A stretch of 5,702 nt of DNA from Pirellulales bacterium. GTDB lineage: Bacteria > Planctomycetota > Planctomycetia > Pirellulales > JAICIG01. A program made the position numbers and the translations under genes. The notes under the pieces are model-generated. The model was not told the DNA's origin and ran no database searches. It saw only the letters and a list, made by a program, of their open reading frames with translations. Of the stretch, positions 1 to 5,702 are shown in pieces (the stretch's first letter is position 1; every line of letters starts with the position of its first letter). The stretch lies in assembly GCA_025924495.1 (NCBI GenBank), contig JAICIG010000477.1:1-5702 (forward strand), in the 5' to 3' direction.

Positions 1-98
1 GCGATCAACTGGGCGTACTGCGAGCCGAAGTCGAGAACGAGCACCTTTTCATCGGCGATGCGGCCGAGCTCGCTGGGGCGAGTTTCCACGCTAGTCAT
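1..98 (-). CDS. guaA: GMP synthase (glutamine-hydrolysing), N-terminal fragment
   Basis: GMP synthase aminates XMP to GMP using glutamine and ATP, the last step of guanine nucleotide synthesis in the cytoplasm. Only the first 32 codons are present; the gene runs off the left edge. Reading the minus strand from the ATG at 98-96 gives a variable stretch of about 17 residues, then KVLVLDFGSQYAQLI at residues 18-32. The LDFGSQY block is the first beta strand of the class I glutamine amidotransferase domain and is characteristic of GuaA. The catalytic Cys-His-Glu triad, the ATP pyrophosphatase domain and the dimerisation domain all lie outside the window. The start fits the usual short leader before this block, as in E. 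coli GuaA. No good Shine-Dalgarno sequence precedes it; the mRNA there is U-rich instead. The gene is divergent from surE. Another glutamine amidotransferase is possible in principle, but the motif makes GuaA by far the best call. Confidence 0.93.
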   Translation of the reverse strand, partial: MTSVETRPSELGRIADEKVLVLDFGSQYAQLI

Positions 99-154
99 GG
101 CGACGCCAGGCAAAAAACAAAAAGGCCCGTCGGCAAGGACGAGCGAAACCACGG

Positions 155-160
155 ATTATA
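155..160 (-). promoter_or_regulatory. Candidate -10 element of the guaA promoter
   Basis: The minus strand reads TATAAT here, a perfect sigma-70 type -10 hexamer in otherwise GC-rich DNA. It lies 57 bases upstream of the guaA start codon, which predicts a leader of roughly 50 nucleotides. No convincing -35 hexamer lies 16-18 bases further upstream; that stretch is instead part of a GC-rich inverted repeat (174-195). The -10 match is seen directly; promoter function is inferred. Confidence 0.5.
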
Positions 161-173
161 AGAATTGAGCGCC

Positions 174-195
174 GCGGCGGCTAGGCGCCCGCCGC
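174..195. repeat. GC-rich inverted repeat in the guaA-surE divergent region
   Basis: GCGGCGG at 174-180 pairs perfectly with CCGCCGC at 189-195 across an 8-base centre. It occupies the position where the -35 region of the candidate guaA promoter would fall, so it could be an operator or a structural element. High local GC content makes such repeats likelier by chance, so function is uncertain. Confidence 0.4.
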
Positions 196-226
196 ATGAC
201 TACTGTCGCCCTGCGCCGGCAGCCAG

Positions 227-232
227 TATAGT
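227..232 (+). promoter_or_regulatory. Candidate -10 element of the surE promoter
   Basis: TATAGT matches the TATAAT consensus at 5 of 6 positions and is the best -10-like hexamer on the plus strand upstream of surE. A weak -35-like CTGTCG (203-208, 3 of 6 matches) sits 18 bases upstream. Transcription would start near 239-241, just at the beginning of the hairpin at 240-258. This is a pattern match only. Confidence 0.3.
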
Positions 233-239
233 GAGATCT

Positions 240-258
240 GTCGCCACCAAGCGGCGAC
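240..258 (+). promoter_or_regulatory. Small hairpin in the surE leader
   Basis: GTCGCC (240-245) and GGCGAC (253-258) form a perfect 6-bp stem around a 7-base loop, about 50 bases before the surE start codon. No T-tract follows, so it is not a terminator. It could stabilise the 5' end of the mRNA or bind a regulator. A second, tighter inverted repeat (CAACC-T-GGTTG, 286-296) lies just before the start codon. Confidence 0.35.
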
Positions 259-307
259 CGGCTGATGCCGCGACGCTCTGTTTATCAACCTGGTTGCTTT
301 TCGGCTC

Positions 308-1081
308 GTGCAGATTCTGCTGACTAACGACGATGGGATTTATGCGCCTGGTTTGGCCGCAATGGAGCGCGAGTTGCGCAAGCTAGGCGAGGTCTGTGTT
401 GTGGCCCCCGCCACCGAGCAGAGCGGCGTGGGACACTCGATCACCTTCCTCAGCCCCTTGGTGGTCAAAGAGTTATTCGACGGCGAACGGCGGCGTGGGT
501 GGGCCGTCGAGGGAAGCCCCGCCGACTGCGTAAAAATTGGGGTCTTCGAGTTCTGCCCGCGGCGGCCCGACCTTGTGGTGAGCGGCATCAACGGAGGGCT
601 GAACGCCGGCATTAACGTGCTCTATTCAGGCACGGTAGCGGCGGCGATCGAAGGGGCCTTTTTCGAACTGACGAGCGTCGCCGTCTCGTTGGAATACAAT
701 GAACATGCCCAATTCGACAAGGCGGCTCGGCTGGCGCGCTCCGTGATCGAACAGATTCTCGAGCGCAAAGGACCGTCGCCGCAGCTTTATAATCTGAATA
801 TCCCTACCAAGGCTTTGCAGCGCCCGAGCGAGTTGCGCGTCGTACCGATGGGCGTGGCTCGCTACGGAGAAAAGTACGAAAAGCGCACCGACCCTCGGGG
901 ACGAAGCTATTTCTGGGCCACGAACGAACCGCCGCCCCCGCCCGGCGAGCATGAGACCGACTTGACGGCGCTGGCCAAGGGGCATGTGACGCTGACGCCG
1001 CTCGACTTCGACCTGACGAAGACGACCGTGCTTTCGGAAATGGAACGGTGGGAGTTCAAGTTACCTGCGGTGGCGGACTGA
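308..1081 (+). CDS. surE: 5'/3'-nucleotidase SurE
   Basis: SurE is a metal-dependent phosphatase that removes phosphate from 5'- and 3'-nucleoside monophosphates, and in some species from short polyphosphate; it has been linked to stationary-phase survival. The 257-residue product has the usual family length. The N-terminus MQILLTNDDG carries metal ligands Asp8 and Asp9. EQSG supplies Ser39 and SGIN supplies Asn95, the same four ligand positions as in Thermotoga maritima SurE. Further family blocks are YSGTVAAAIEG (residues 106-116), YNLNIP (161-166) and, near the C-terminus, the TDLTALAKGHVTLTPL region (218-232). The start is a GTG, chosen because family members begin directly at this strand. 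No clear Shine-Dalgarno sequence precedes it. A proline run (PPPPP, 208-212) sits in the variable loop before the last strands. The next gene on the same strand begins 50 bases downstream, so co-transcription is possible. Confidence 0.96.
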   Translation: MQILLTNDDGIYAPGLAAMERELRKLGEVCVVAPATEQSGVGHSITFLSPLVVKELFDGERRRGWAVEGSPADCVKIGVFEFCPRRPDLVVSGINGGLNAGINVLYSGTVAAAIEGAFFELTSVAVSLEYNEHAQFDKAARLARSVIEQILERKGPSPQLYNLNIPTKALQRPSELRVVPMGVARYGEKYEKRTDPRGRSYFWATNEPPPPPGEHETDLTALAKGHVTLTPLDFDLTKTTVLSEMERWEFKLPAVAD

Positions 1082-1131
1082 AATTCGGGGCGCAGCAACA
1101 TCCGGCGCGATTGCCGAAGGAGCGCTTGGCT

Positions 1132-1737
1132 ATGAGAACGTGTTTCTCGTTTTTGACCATGATGGGGCTCGTTATTTCGCTGGGCTGCGGCGACATGGGC
1201 GGCAGCCGCCGCAACGCCAGCGGGTCCATCGGCGGCGCCGGGTTGGTGACGCCCGATCAACAAGTTTCGCAGCCGGCGCCTGCCGCTCAGCCACAGGCCG
1301 CGCCGGCCTCGGCCATTTCTGCCGCCGCGCAGTTAGGCCAGGGCGCCGCGGTTCCGACGACGGCCGCATCCGGAGCGCAGGCCCCTGCCCCTCAAGCGCC
1401 CGGCGCCCCGGTTCCGCCCGGGGCTCCTGCGCAGCCGAACCTGGTGCAAGAGAAGGCTCAGGCAGGCGTTTCGGGTAAGGGGAACTACGGCCCCGGCGTG
1501 GTGACCACGCCGATCGGCGCCTACTTTCAAGCCAGAGAACGCATCGTGTTCGAGATCGCCATCCCGGGAGCCATGAATCTCTACGTCGCCGAAAAGGGCT
1601 ATAAGCCCAAGACGCAGGAAGACTTCATGCGCGACATCATTCAGTTCAACCAGATCAAGCTGCCCGAACTGCCGCCCGGCCACAAGTATGTTTACGACCC
1701 GCAAAAAGGCGAGTTGATGGTCGAGCATCCGCAGTAA
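1132..1737 (+). CDS. Putative lipoprotein with Pro/Ala-rich linker, unknown function
   Basis: I do not recognise a characterised family. The 201-residue product starts with a short hydrophobic signal (residues 5-18) ending in ISLGC, with Cys19 as a possible lipidation site; the lipobox is imperfect because -3 is Ser and -2 is Leu. Residues 20-40 are Gly/Ser-rich, and residues about 47-102 are a low-complexity Ala/Pro/Gln linker of the kind that tethers a domain away from a membrane. The C-terminal part (about 121-201) looks folded, with motifs such as IGAYFQARERIVFEIAIP, AMNLY, EDFMRDII and LPELPPG. This resembles proteins I recall as widespread hypotheticals in Planctomycetes, unverified. 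The ATG at 1132 is preferred over an in-frame ATG at 1048, because AAGGAG at 1117-1122 is well placed and the signal peptide begins there; the 1048 start would bury the signal and overlap surE. It follows surE by 50 bases. Lipid anchoring is inferred. Confidence 0.8.
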   Translation: MRTCFSFLTMMGLVISLGCGDMGGSRRNASGSIGGAGLVTPDQQVSQPAPAAQPQAAPASAISAAAQLGQGAAVPTTAASGAQAPAPQAPGAPVPPGAPAQPNLVQEKAQAGVSGKGNYGPGVVTTPIGAYFQARERIVFEIAIPGAMNLYVAEKGYKPKTQEDFMRDIIQFNQIKLPELPPGHKYVYDPQKGELMVEHPQ

Positions 1738-1856
1738 GACAGGCATCTGTGGCTCGGCTGACTGCCAAGACAAATGACCTGCCACGAAGATTCTTGTGGA
1801 CAATCGCCTCGCGTCTGATCAATCTGGAAGTCAGAGCCTGGCGGTTGGCGTCGCTA

Positions 1857-1878
1857 AAAAGCCGCTCGCACGGCTCTT
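1857..1878. terminator. Weak hairpin with flanking A/T tracts, possible terminator
   Basis: AGCCG (1860-1864) and CGGCT (1871-1875) form a 5-bp stem with a 6-base loop. It is preceded by five A residues and followed by CTTCT. On the plus strand it could weakly end transcripts from the lipoprotein gene 120 bases after its stop codon. On the minus strand the T-run is better, but no minus-strand gene ends nearby. The short stem makes this a marginal call. Confidence 0.25.
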
Positions 1879-1906
1879 CTCGACACCCCTTCGGTAGGCG
1901 TTGGCT

Positions 1907-2194
1907 ATGAAGCGTTTGCTCGGCGTTGCGTTGCTGTTGGCGATCGGATTGAGTTCCTCGGGAGCTGCGGCCGCCGAAAGCTGGATGTTCGAACGATCGT
2001 ACTACAGCCATAAGCCCGAAACGCCGGTGCAGGTCGGCCGCCGTGCGCGGGGCGGACCTTTTTATACCCGGCCCCAAGGCGCCTACTTCAACGGCGGCTT
2101 CCGCCGATTGCGCAGCACGATCAACGTCGGCGGGTACGTCTACGACAATCTGAACCTGTTCGAATCGTGGGCTCAAACGGGCGGCCAGTTTTAA
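1907..2194 (+). CDS. Small secreted protein, unknown function
   Basis: The 95-residue product opens with a clear Sec signal peptide: basic MKR, a hydrophobic core LLGVALLLAIGL (residues 4-15), and a small-residue region ending near AAAA|ESW, with predicted cleavage around residue 23. The mature protein is about 72 residues, rich in Tyr, Phe, Gly and Arg, and starts ESWMFERSYYSH. That pattern recalls short secreted hypotheticals I associate with Planctomycetes, though I cannot confirm a family. There are no cysteines, so it is not disulphide-stabilised. The ATG at 1907 is chosen over the TTG two codons upstream; a weak GGTAGG at 1893-1898 may serve as ribosome binding site. It lies 169 bases after the putative lipoprotein gene on the same strand and converges on the membrane-protein pair at 2256-3229. 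Existence of the gene is well supported by the signal peptide; its function is unknown. Confidence 0.75.
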   Translation: MKRLLGVALLLAIGLSSSGAAAAESWMFERSYYSHKPETPVQVGRRARGGPFYTRPQGAYFNGGFRRLRSTINVGGYVYDNLNLFESWAQTGGQF

Positions 2195-2232
2195 GTCCCG
2201 CCGCAACCGCCAGCCGCAGCAAGTCTGCCATT

Positions 2233-2255
2233 GGGGCGCATTGAACGAGCGCCTC
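2233..2255 (+). terminator. Possible terminator between convergent genes
   Basis: GGGGCGC (2233-2239) and GCGCCTC (2249-2255) pair over 7 bp with one G-U and a 9-base loop, followed by the moderately T-rich TCTCATTCT. It lies 39 bases after the stop codon of the secreted-protein gene and directly abuts the stop codon of the facing minus-strand gene. The T-tract is imperfect, so termination may be weak or factor-assisted. Confidence 0.4.
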
Positions 2256-2816
2256 TCATTCTGGGCGGTCGTGACTGCGCCCCGGACCGATCGGCGGCCC
2301 GAGATCTTCATAGCCGGTCAATAGCCAACGGTCATCGCGGCGGCGCAAGTCGACGCGAAATCTTCGAATGACGACTCCTTCGCCCGAATCTGATGCAGAG
2401 CGAAAGCTGCCTTTCACATTGCCGATAAATTCGGCCTCCGCCGATGGCGTGCTGGTCAGCCTTCTGAAATGGACTTGCAAATCTTTGATGTGTGCGTCAC
2501 GAACGCGCGCCTGCCTGAGAATGCCGGCCACCTGCTGACGCATGCCGGTAGCCTGCGGATCGATATGCTCGAGAACCCCTTCGACATCATTGGCCTGCAC
2601 CGCCTGTGCCGTGGCTTCGAGCGTAGATTGGATTCGTTCATAGTCAGTTATGACTAATTGCTCGATCGTTAGGCCCGTCAACACCAGCGCCAGCACGGCC
2701 GCCATCGCCAGCACGACCTTCAGTTGCCGGGTGTTAACCACGACCACGGCCAGCAGTGCTTCAATCAGGCCGCCCGCTACGAGCAGCAGCGTCGGATCTT
2801 CGAACAACCAGCTCAT
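2256..2816 (-). CDS. Membrane protein with two N-terminal helices and an NTF2-like soluble domain
   Basis: No named family recognised. In the 186-residue product, residues 8-27 and 33-53 form two hydrophobic helices separated by a short basic turn (NTRQLK). The remainder (about 55-173) is soluble. It begins with a helical stretch containing ATAQAVQANDVEGVLEHIDP and ends with alternating strand-like segments (VVIRRFRVDLRRRDDRWLLTGYED). This helix-then-sheet order, with a closing W-x-x-x-x-Y pattern, resembles NTF2/SnoaL-like domains that often sit on membrane anchors; that is a fold guess from pattern. Both helices and the turn suggest the soluble domain and N-terminus are on the same side of the membrane. 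The ATG overlaps the TGA of the upstream gene (ATGA, 2816-2813), so translation is probably coupled. The gene converges on the plus-strand cluster. Confidence 0.8.
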   Translation of the reverse strand: MSWLFEDPTLLLVAGGLIEALLAVVVVNTRQLKVVLAMAAVLALVLTGLTIEQLVITDYERIQSTLEATAQAVQANDVEGVLEHIDPQATGMRQQVAGILRQARVRDAHIKDLQVHFRRLTSTPSAEAEFIGNVKGSFRSASDSGEGVVIRRFRVDLRRRDDRWLLTGYEDLGPPIGPGRSHDRPE

Positions 2817-3229
2817 GGCGAGGGCTCCGAGTGGGGCGGACGCCGATAAATGGCATAAGCAATCGAGGCTGCGACCATCAGCGCGGCCAATAGCAGCATC
2901 AATGATCGCAGGCTGACCATGGGTTCGTCAGCGACGCGCGCGGAGGCGCCCGGATTTTGATCATCTCGCGCGGCGCCGATTTCTGGCGCGGCCCCCTGCC
3001 CTGCCCCGCTGCGAGCGTTCATTCGCGCGGCCGCCTTCTGGCGCGCTTGATACATTCGTTCCAGCCGTGCCTCGCGCTGAGCGAATTTCGGCTGAATCAA
3101 TGCCGCGGCAAAAATTGCGACGCCGCCGAACAGCAGCAGCCAGAACAGCGGCGAATCGCTGAGCTGGTGGGACGTTTGAGGCGGGGGCGTCGAATGCATC
3201 GAATGGTCGCCGGCTGGGACGTGTAACAT
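2813..3229 (-). CDS. Small two-helix membrane protein, unknown function
   Basis: The 138-residue product has a polar Pro/His-rich N-terminus. A first hydrophobic helix (about 28-45, FWLLLFGGVAIFAAALI) is followed by a charged, probably helical stretch with coiled-coil character (47-72, QREARLERMYQARQKAAARM). Then come a Gly/Ala/Asp-rich flexible segment (73-103), a second helix (about 107-127) and a short basic tail. If both helices cross the membrane, the charged middle lies on one side and is the likely interaction surface. The start at 3229 has no good Shine-Dalgarno sequence; the in-frame ATG ten codons downstream (Met11, 3199) is a fair alternative. It overlaps the next gene by four bases, so the pair probably forms an operon and may form a complex. 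Planctomycete hypotheticals with this layout seem familiar, but I cannot name one. Confidence 0.75.
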   Translation of the reverse strand: MLHVPAGDHSMHSTPPPQTSHQLSDSPLFWLLLFGGVAIFAAALIQPKFAQREARLERMYQARQKAAARMNARSGAGQGAAPEIGAARDDQNPGASARVADEPMVSLRSLMLLLAALMVAASIAYAIYRRPPHSEPSP

Positions 3230-3270
3230 GACTCGAAAGCCAGGTCCGCTTGGCTGAGCCTGCTGTTCTC

Positions 3271-3300
3271 ATCATCGCCGGGCACGGCGTGGTCCGTCAA
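3271..3300 (-). promoter_or_regulatory. Candidate promoter for the two-gene membrane-protein operon
   Basis: On the minus strand TTGACG (3300-3295, 5 of 6 to the -35 consensus) is followed after 18 bases by GATGAT (3276-3271, 4 of 6 to the -10 consensus). Transcription would start near 3264, giving a leader of about 35 bases before the start at 3229. It lies just downstream of the eno terminator, where an independent promoter would be expected. Confidence 0.35.
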
Positions 3301-3326
3301 CGCGCCGGCGGGGCGTCGAAGAGATG

Positions 3327-3369
3327 AAAAATCCCGGCCTTCGCCGCAAGACGAGGCGAAAGCCGGGAT
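3327..3369 (-). terminator. Strong intrinsic terminator of eno
   Basis: On the minus strand, ATCCCGGC and its partner (3362-3369 with 3331-3338) form 8 bp. After one C-A mismatch the stem continues for 6 bp (3340-3345 with 3355-3360) around a 9-base loop. The stem ends directly in five T residues (3331-3327). It sits 30 bases after the eno stop codon. A long GC-rich stem plus T-run is the classic Rho-independent terminator, and it should separate eno from the membrane-protein genes downstream. Confidence 0.9.
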
Positions 3370-3398
3370 CATGGCGGATAGCGACTTTATTCGATTGG

Positions 3399-4703
<1,305 letters not shown>

Positions 4704-4807
4704 TCACTCTTTTATAGGCCAGTCGCCGCAGGCGAGCCGACATGTGGCGCCGCGGCGGACCGACGGGGCTTGCGTTTCATGGGTCAATTTGCCGCCCATT
4801 GTGCCGA

Positions 4808-4836
4808 ATCGCCCCGCGATTGGCTATGGGGGCGAT
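4808..4836. repeat. Perfect 8-bp inverted repeat upstream of eno
   Basis: ATCGCCCC (4808-4815) and GGGGCGAT (4829-4836) are perfect reverse complements around a 13-base centre. Neither strand has a T-tract after the stem, so it is not an intrinsic terminator. It lies 114-142 bases upstream of the eno start codon and about 190 bases upstream of the psd start. A protein-binding site or a leader-RNA hairpin are both possible. Confidence 0.55.
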
Positions 4837-4965
4837 AAAACAGCAGCATGCCGTGTGGACAGTGCGTTCGCCTGAGGTTGCTAACAGGGACAGGTTGTAG
4901 CGTAGGCAGGCGCCCGGCCGAGACAAGCGGGCACGATCCGCAAAGACTGATGGCACTGACTGTTC

Positions 4966-4985
4966 GGCGATGGTTGTGAATCGCC
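4966..4985. repeat. 6-bp inverted repeat upstream of psd
   Basis: GGCGAT (4966-4971) and ATCGCC (4980-4985) are perfect reverse complements around an 8-base centre, 43 bases before the psd start codon. The half-sites match the outer six bases of the repeat at 4808-4836 but in the opposite order. No T-tract follows. It could be an operator for psd or a leader hairpin. Confidence 0.4.
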
Positions 4986-5028
4986 TCGCTTGCTTTCCAA
5001 CGCCGCCCTTTCGAGATACGATGCCATC

Positions 5029-5702
5029 ATGTCTCAGATTGAAGCCTCGACGGCACGCTCCTCGCCCGAGCCGCTGCCCATAAATATCACGAGCGTCCAA
5101 CCCGGGGGGGGCGTTTGCTACCAGATTGAATTAGCTTGGGGGCGCTGGCGGCGGTGGGCCTTGCGCACGTTCCGTCCCGGCTACGTGGCGCGGATGGCGG
5201 CCAGGCGGCGCGGCAGCTCCGAAGGGGCGCCTCACGAGTTGCTCGATCCTCGCGATCTGAAGTACTGCCGCAACTTGTGCACGGCCGACTGGGCGCCTGC
5301 CGACGATGCCTTTGCCTGGCGCGAGCGAATTCCGTTCGCCCGCTGGGGGCTGGCGGAACTCTTGCTCATGGGCCTCCCGATGCTGGCGCTGACGATCGCT
5401 GCGGCGGCCTTTTATTGGCCGCTGGCATTTGTTCCGGGCGTCGTGCTGGGGTTGATTATCTGGTTTTTTCGAGATCCCCCCCGCCGCATTCCGCAAGAGC
5501 CGGGCTATGTGGTATCGCCGGCGGATGGCACGATTGCCGAGATCGTGGAGCTTGACGAAGATGAGTTTCTGGGCGGTCCGGCAGTACGGATCGGCATTTT
5601 CCTTTCTATCTTTAATGTCCACATCAACCGAGCCCCGGTGCGTTCGCGCGTCATTCGTTTGAAGTACTCGCCGGGATTGTTTCTGAACGCGATGCGCGCC
5701 GA
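5029..5702 (+). CDS. psd: Phosphatidylserine decarboxylase, N-terminal part with extended leader
   Basis: Psd decarboxylates phosphatidylserine to phosphatidylethanolamine at the membrane. The frame from the ATG at 5029 stays open to the window edge (224 codons plus two bases), so the gene is partial. Residues 1-105 are an extension including a Trp/Arg-rich stretch (38-61) and DPRDLKYCRNLC with Cys80 and Cys84. Two hydrophobic helices follow (about 108-128 and 131-147). Then comes the family core: FFRDPPRRIP (147-156), SPADG with the expected catalytic Asp165, and IGIFLSIFNVHINRAPV with His198, then the SPGLFLNA block (214-221). The order and spacing suggest the short Psd type found in many bacteria and archaea. 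The LGS/GST-type autocleavage site that creates the pyruvoyl cofactor lies outside the window, so activity cannot be judged. A run of eight G (5104-5111) lies early in the frame. The start lacks a strong Shine-Dalgarno sequence. The gene is divergent from eno. Confidence 0.9.
   Translation, partial: MSQIEASTARSSPEPLPINITSVQPGGGVCYQIELAWGRWRRWALRTFRPGYVARMAARRRGSSEGAPHELLDPRDLKYCRNLCTADWAPADDAFAWRERIPFARWGLAELLLMGLPMLALTIAAAAFYWPLAFVPGVVLGLIIWFFRDPPRRIPQEPGYVVSPADGTIAEIVELDEDEFLGGPAVRIGIFLSIFNVHINRAPVRSRVIRLKYSPGLFLNAMRA

Noticed and set aside
99..154. Purine riboswitch in the guaA leader
   Set aside because: The predicted leader of about 50 bases is too short for the three-helix purine aptamer and lacks its conserved loop sequences.
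1048..1131. Upstream in-frame start for the lipoprotein gene
   Set aside because: It lacks a ribosome binding site, overlaps surE and would add 28 residues in front of the signal peptide.
1782..1799. Hairpin CCACGA/TTGTGG between the lipoprotein and secreted-protein genes
   Set aside because: It has only 6 bp with one G-U pair and no T-tract, in a region where such stems are expected by chance.
1333..1803. Minus-strand open frame of 156 codons opposite the lipoprotein gene
   Set aside because: It is antisense to a gene with a good ribosome binding site and signal peptide; its Arg/Gly-rich composition mirrors the Ala/Pro linker of the real gene.
1655..2311. Minus-strand open frame of 218 codons across the secreted-protein gene
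   Set aside because: It overlaps two plus-strand genes and the convergent minus-strand gene, is Arg/Ala-rich like a shadow frame, and has no domain-like pattern.
4826..4900. 24-codon plus-strand frame starting within TTGGCTATG
   Set aside because: It has no ribosome binding site or coding signal; the ATG falls in the loop of the inverted repeat.
4777..5100. Minus-strand open frame of 107 codons in the eno-psd gap
   Set aside because: It overlaps the psd start, has no recognisable motif, signal or membrane segment, and spans the two inverted repeats; a real but unknown gene cannot be wholly excluded.

Overview
The window is 5.7 kb of GC-rich bacterial chromosome. I infer a planctomycete, probably of the Pirellulales group. 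The reasons are poor Shine-Dalgarno sequences before most genes, small secreted or lipoprotein-like genes of the kind common in that phylum, a phosphatidylserine decarboxylase with a long N-terminal extension, and housekeeping genes scattered among hypotheticals. This assignment rests on recalled family resemblance, not on a search. I see no phage, transposon, CRISPR, tRNA or rRNA sequence.

Layout, left to right. (1) Bases 1-98, minus strand: the first 32 codons of guaA (GMP synthase), cut by the window edge. (2) Bases 99-307: a divergent intergenic region with a perfect TATAAT facing guaA, a U-rich guaA leader, a GC-rich inverted repeat, and a small hairpin in the surE leader. (3) Bases 308-2194, plus strand: surE (5'/3'-nucleotidase), a 201-residue putative lipoprotein with a Pro/Ala-rich linker, and a 95-residue secreted small protein. 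(4) Bases 2256-3229, minus strand: two membrane-protein genes joined by a 4-base ATGA overlap. They converge on the plus-strand cluster across a 61-base gap that contains a hairpin. (5) Bases 3327-4694, minus strand: eno (enolase) with a strong intrinsic terminator. (6) Bases 4695-5028: a 334-base divergent intergenic region with two inverted repeats built from the same ATCGCC/GGCGAT half-site. (7) Bases 5029-5702, plus strand: the start of a phosphatidylserine decarboxylase gene, cut by the window edge before its autocleavage site.

The recognised genes belong to separate housekeeping pathways: guanine nucleotide synthesis (guaA), nucleotide dephosphorylation (surE), glycolysis (eno) and phosphatidylethanolamine synthesis (psd). 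The four unrecognised genes all encode predicted envelope proteins (lipoprotein, secreted protein, two membrane proteins). Nothing here looks like a dedicated new system. The best candidates for a second look are the intergenic inverted repeats, the coupled membrane-protein pair, the lipoprotein/secreted-protein pair downstream of surE, and the N-terminal extension of Psd.
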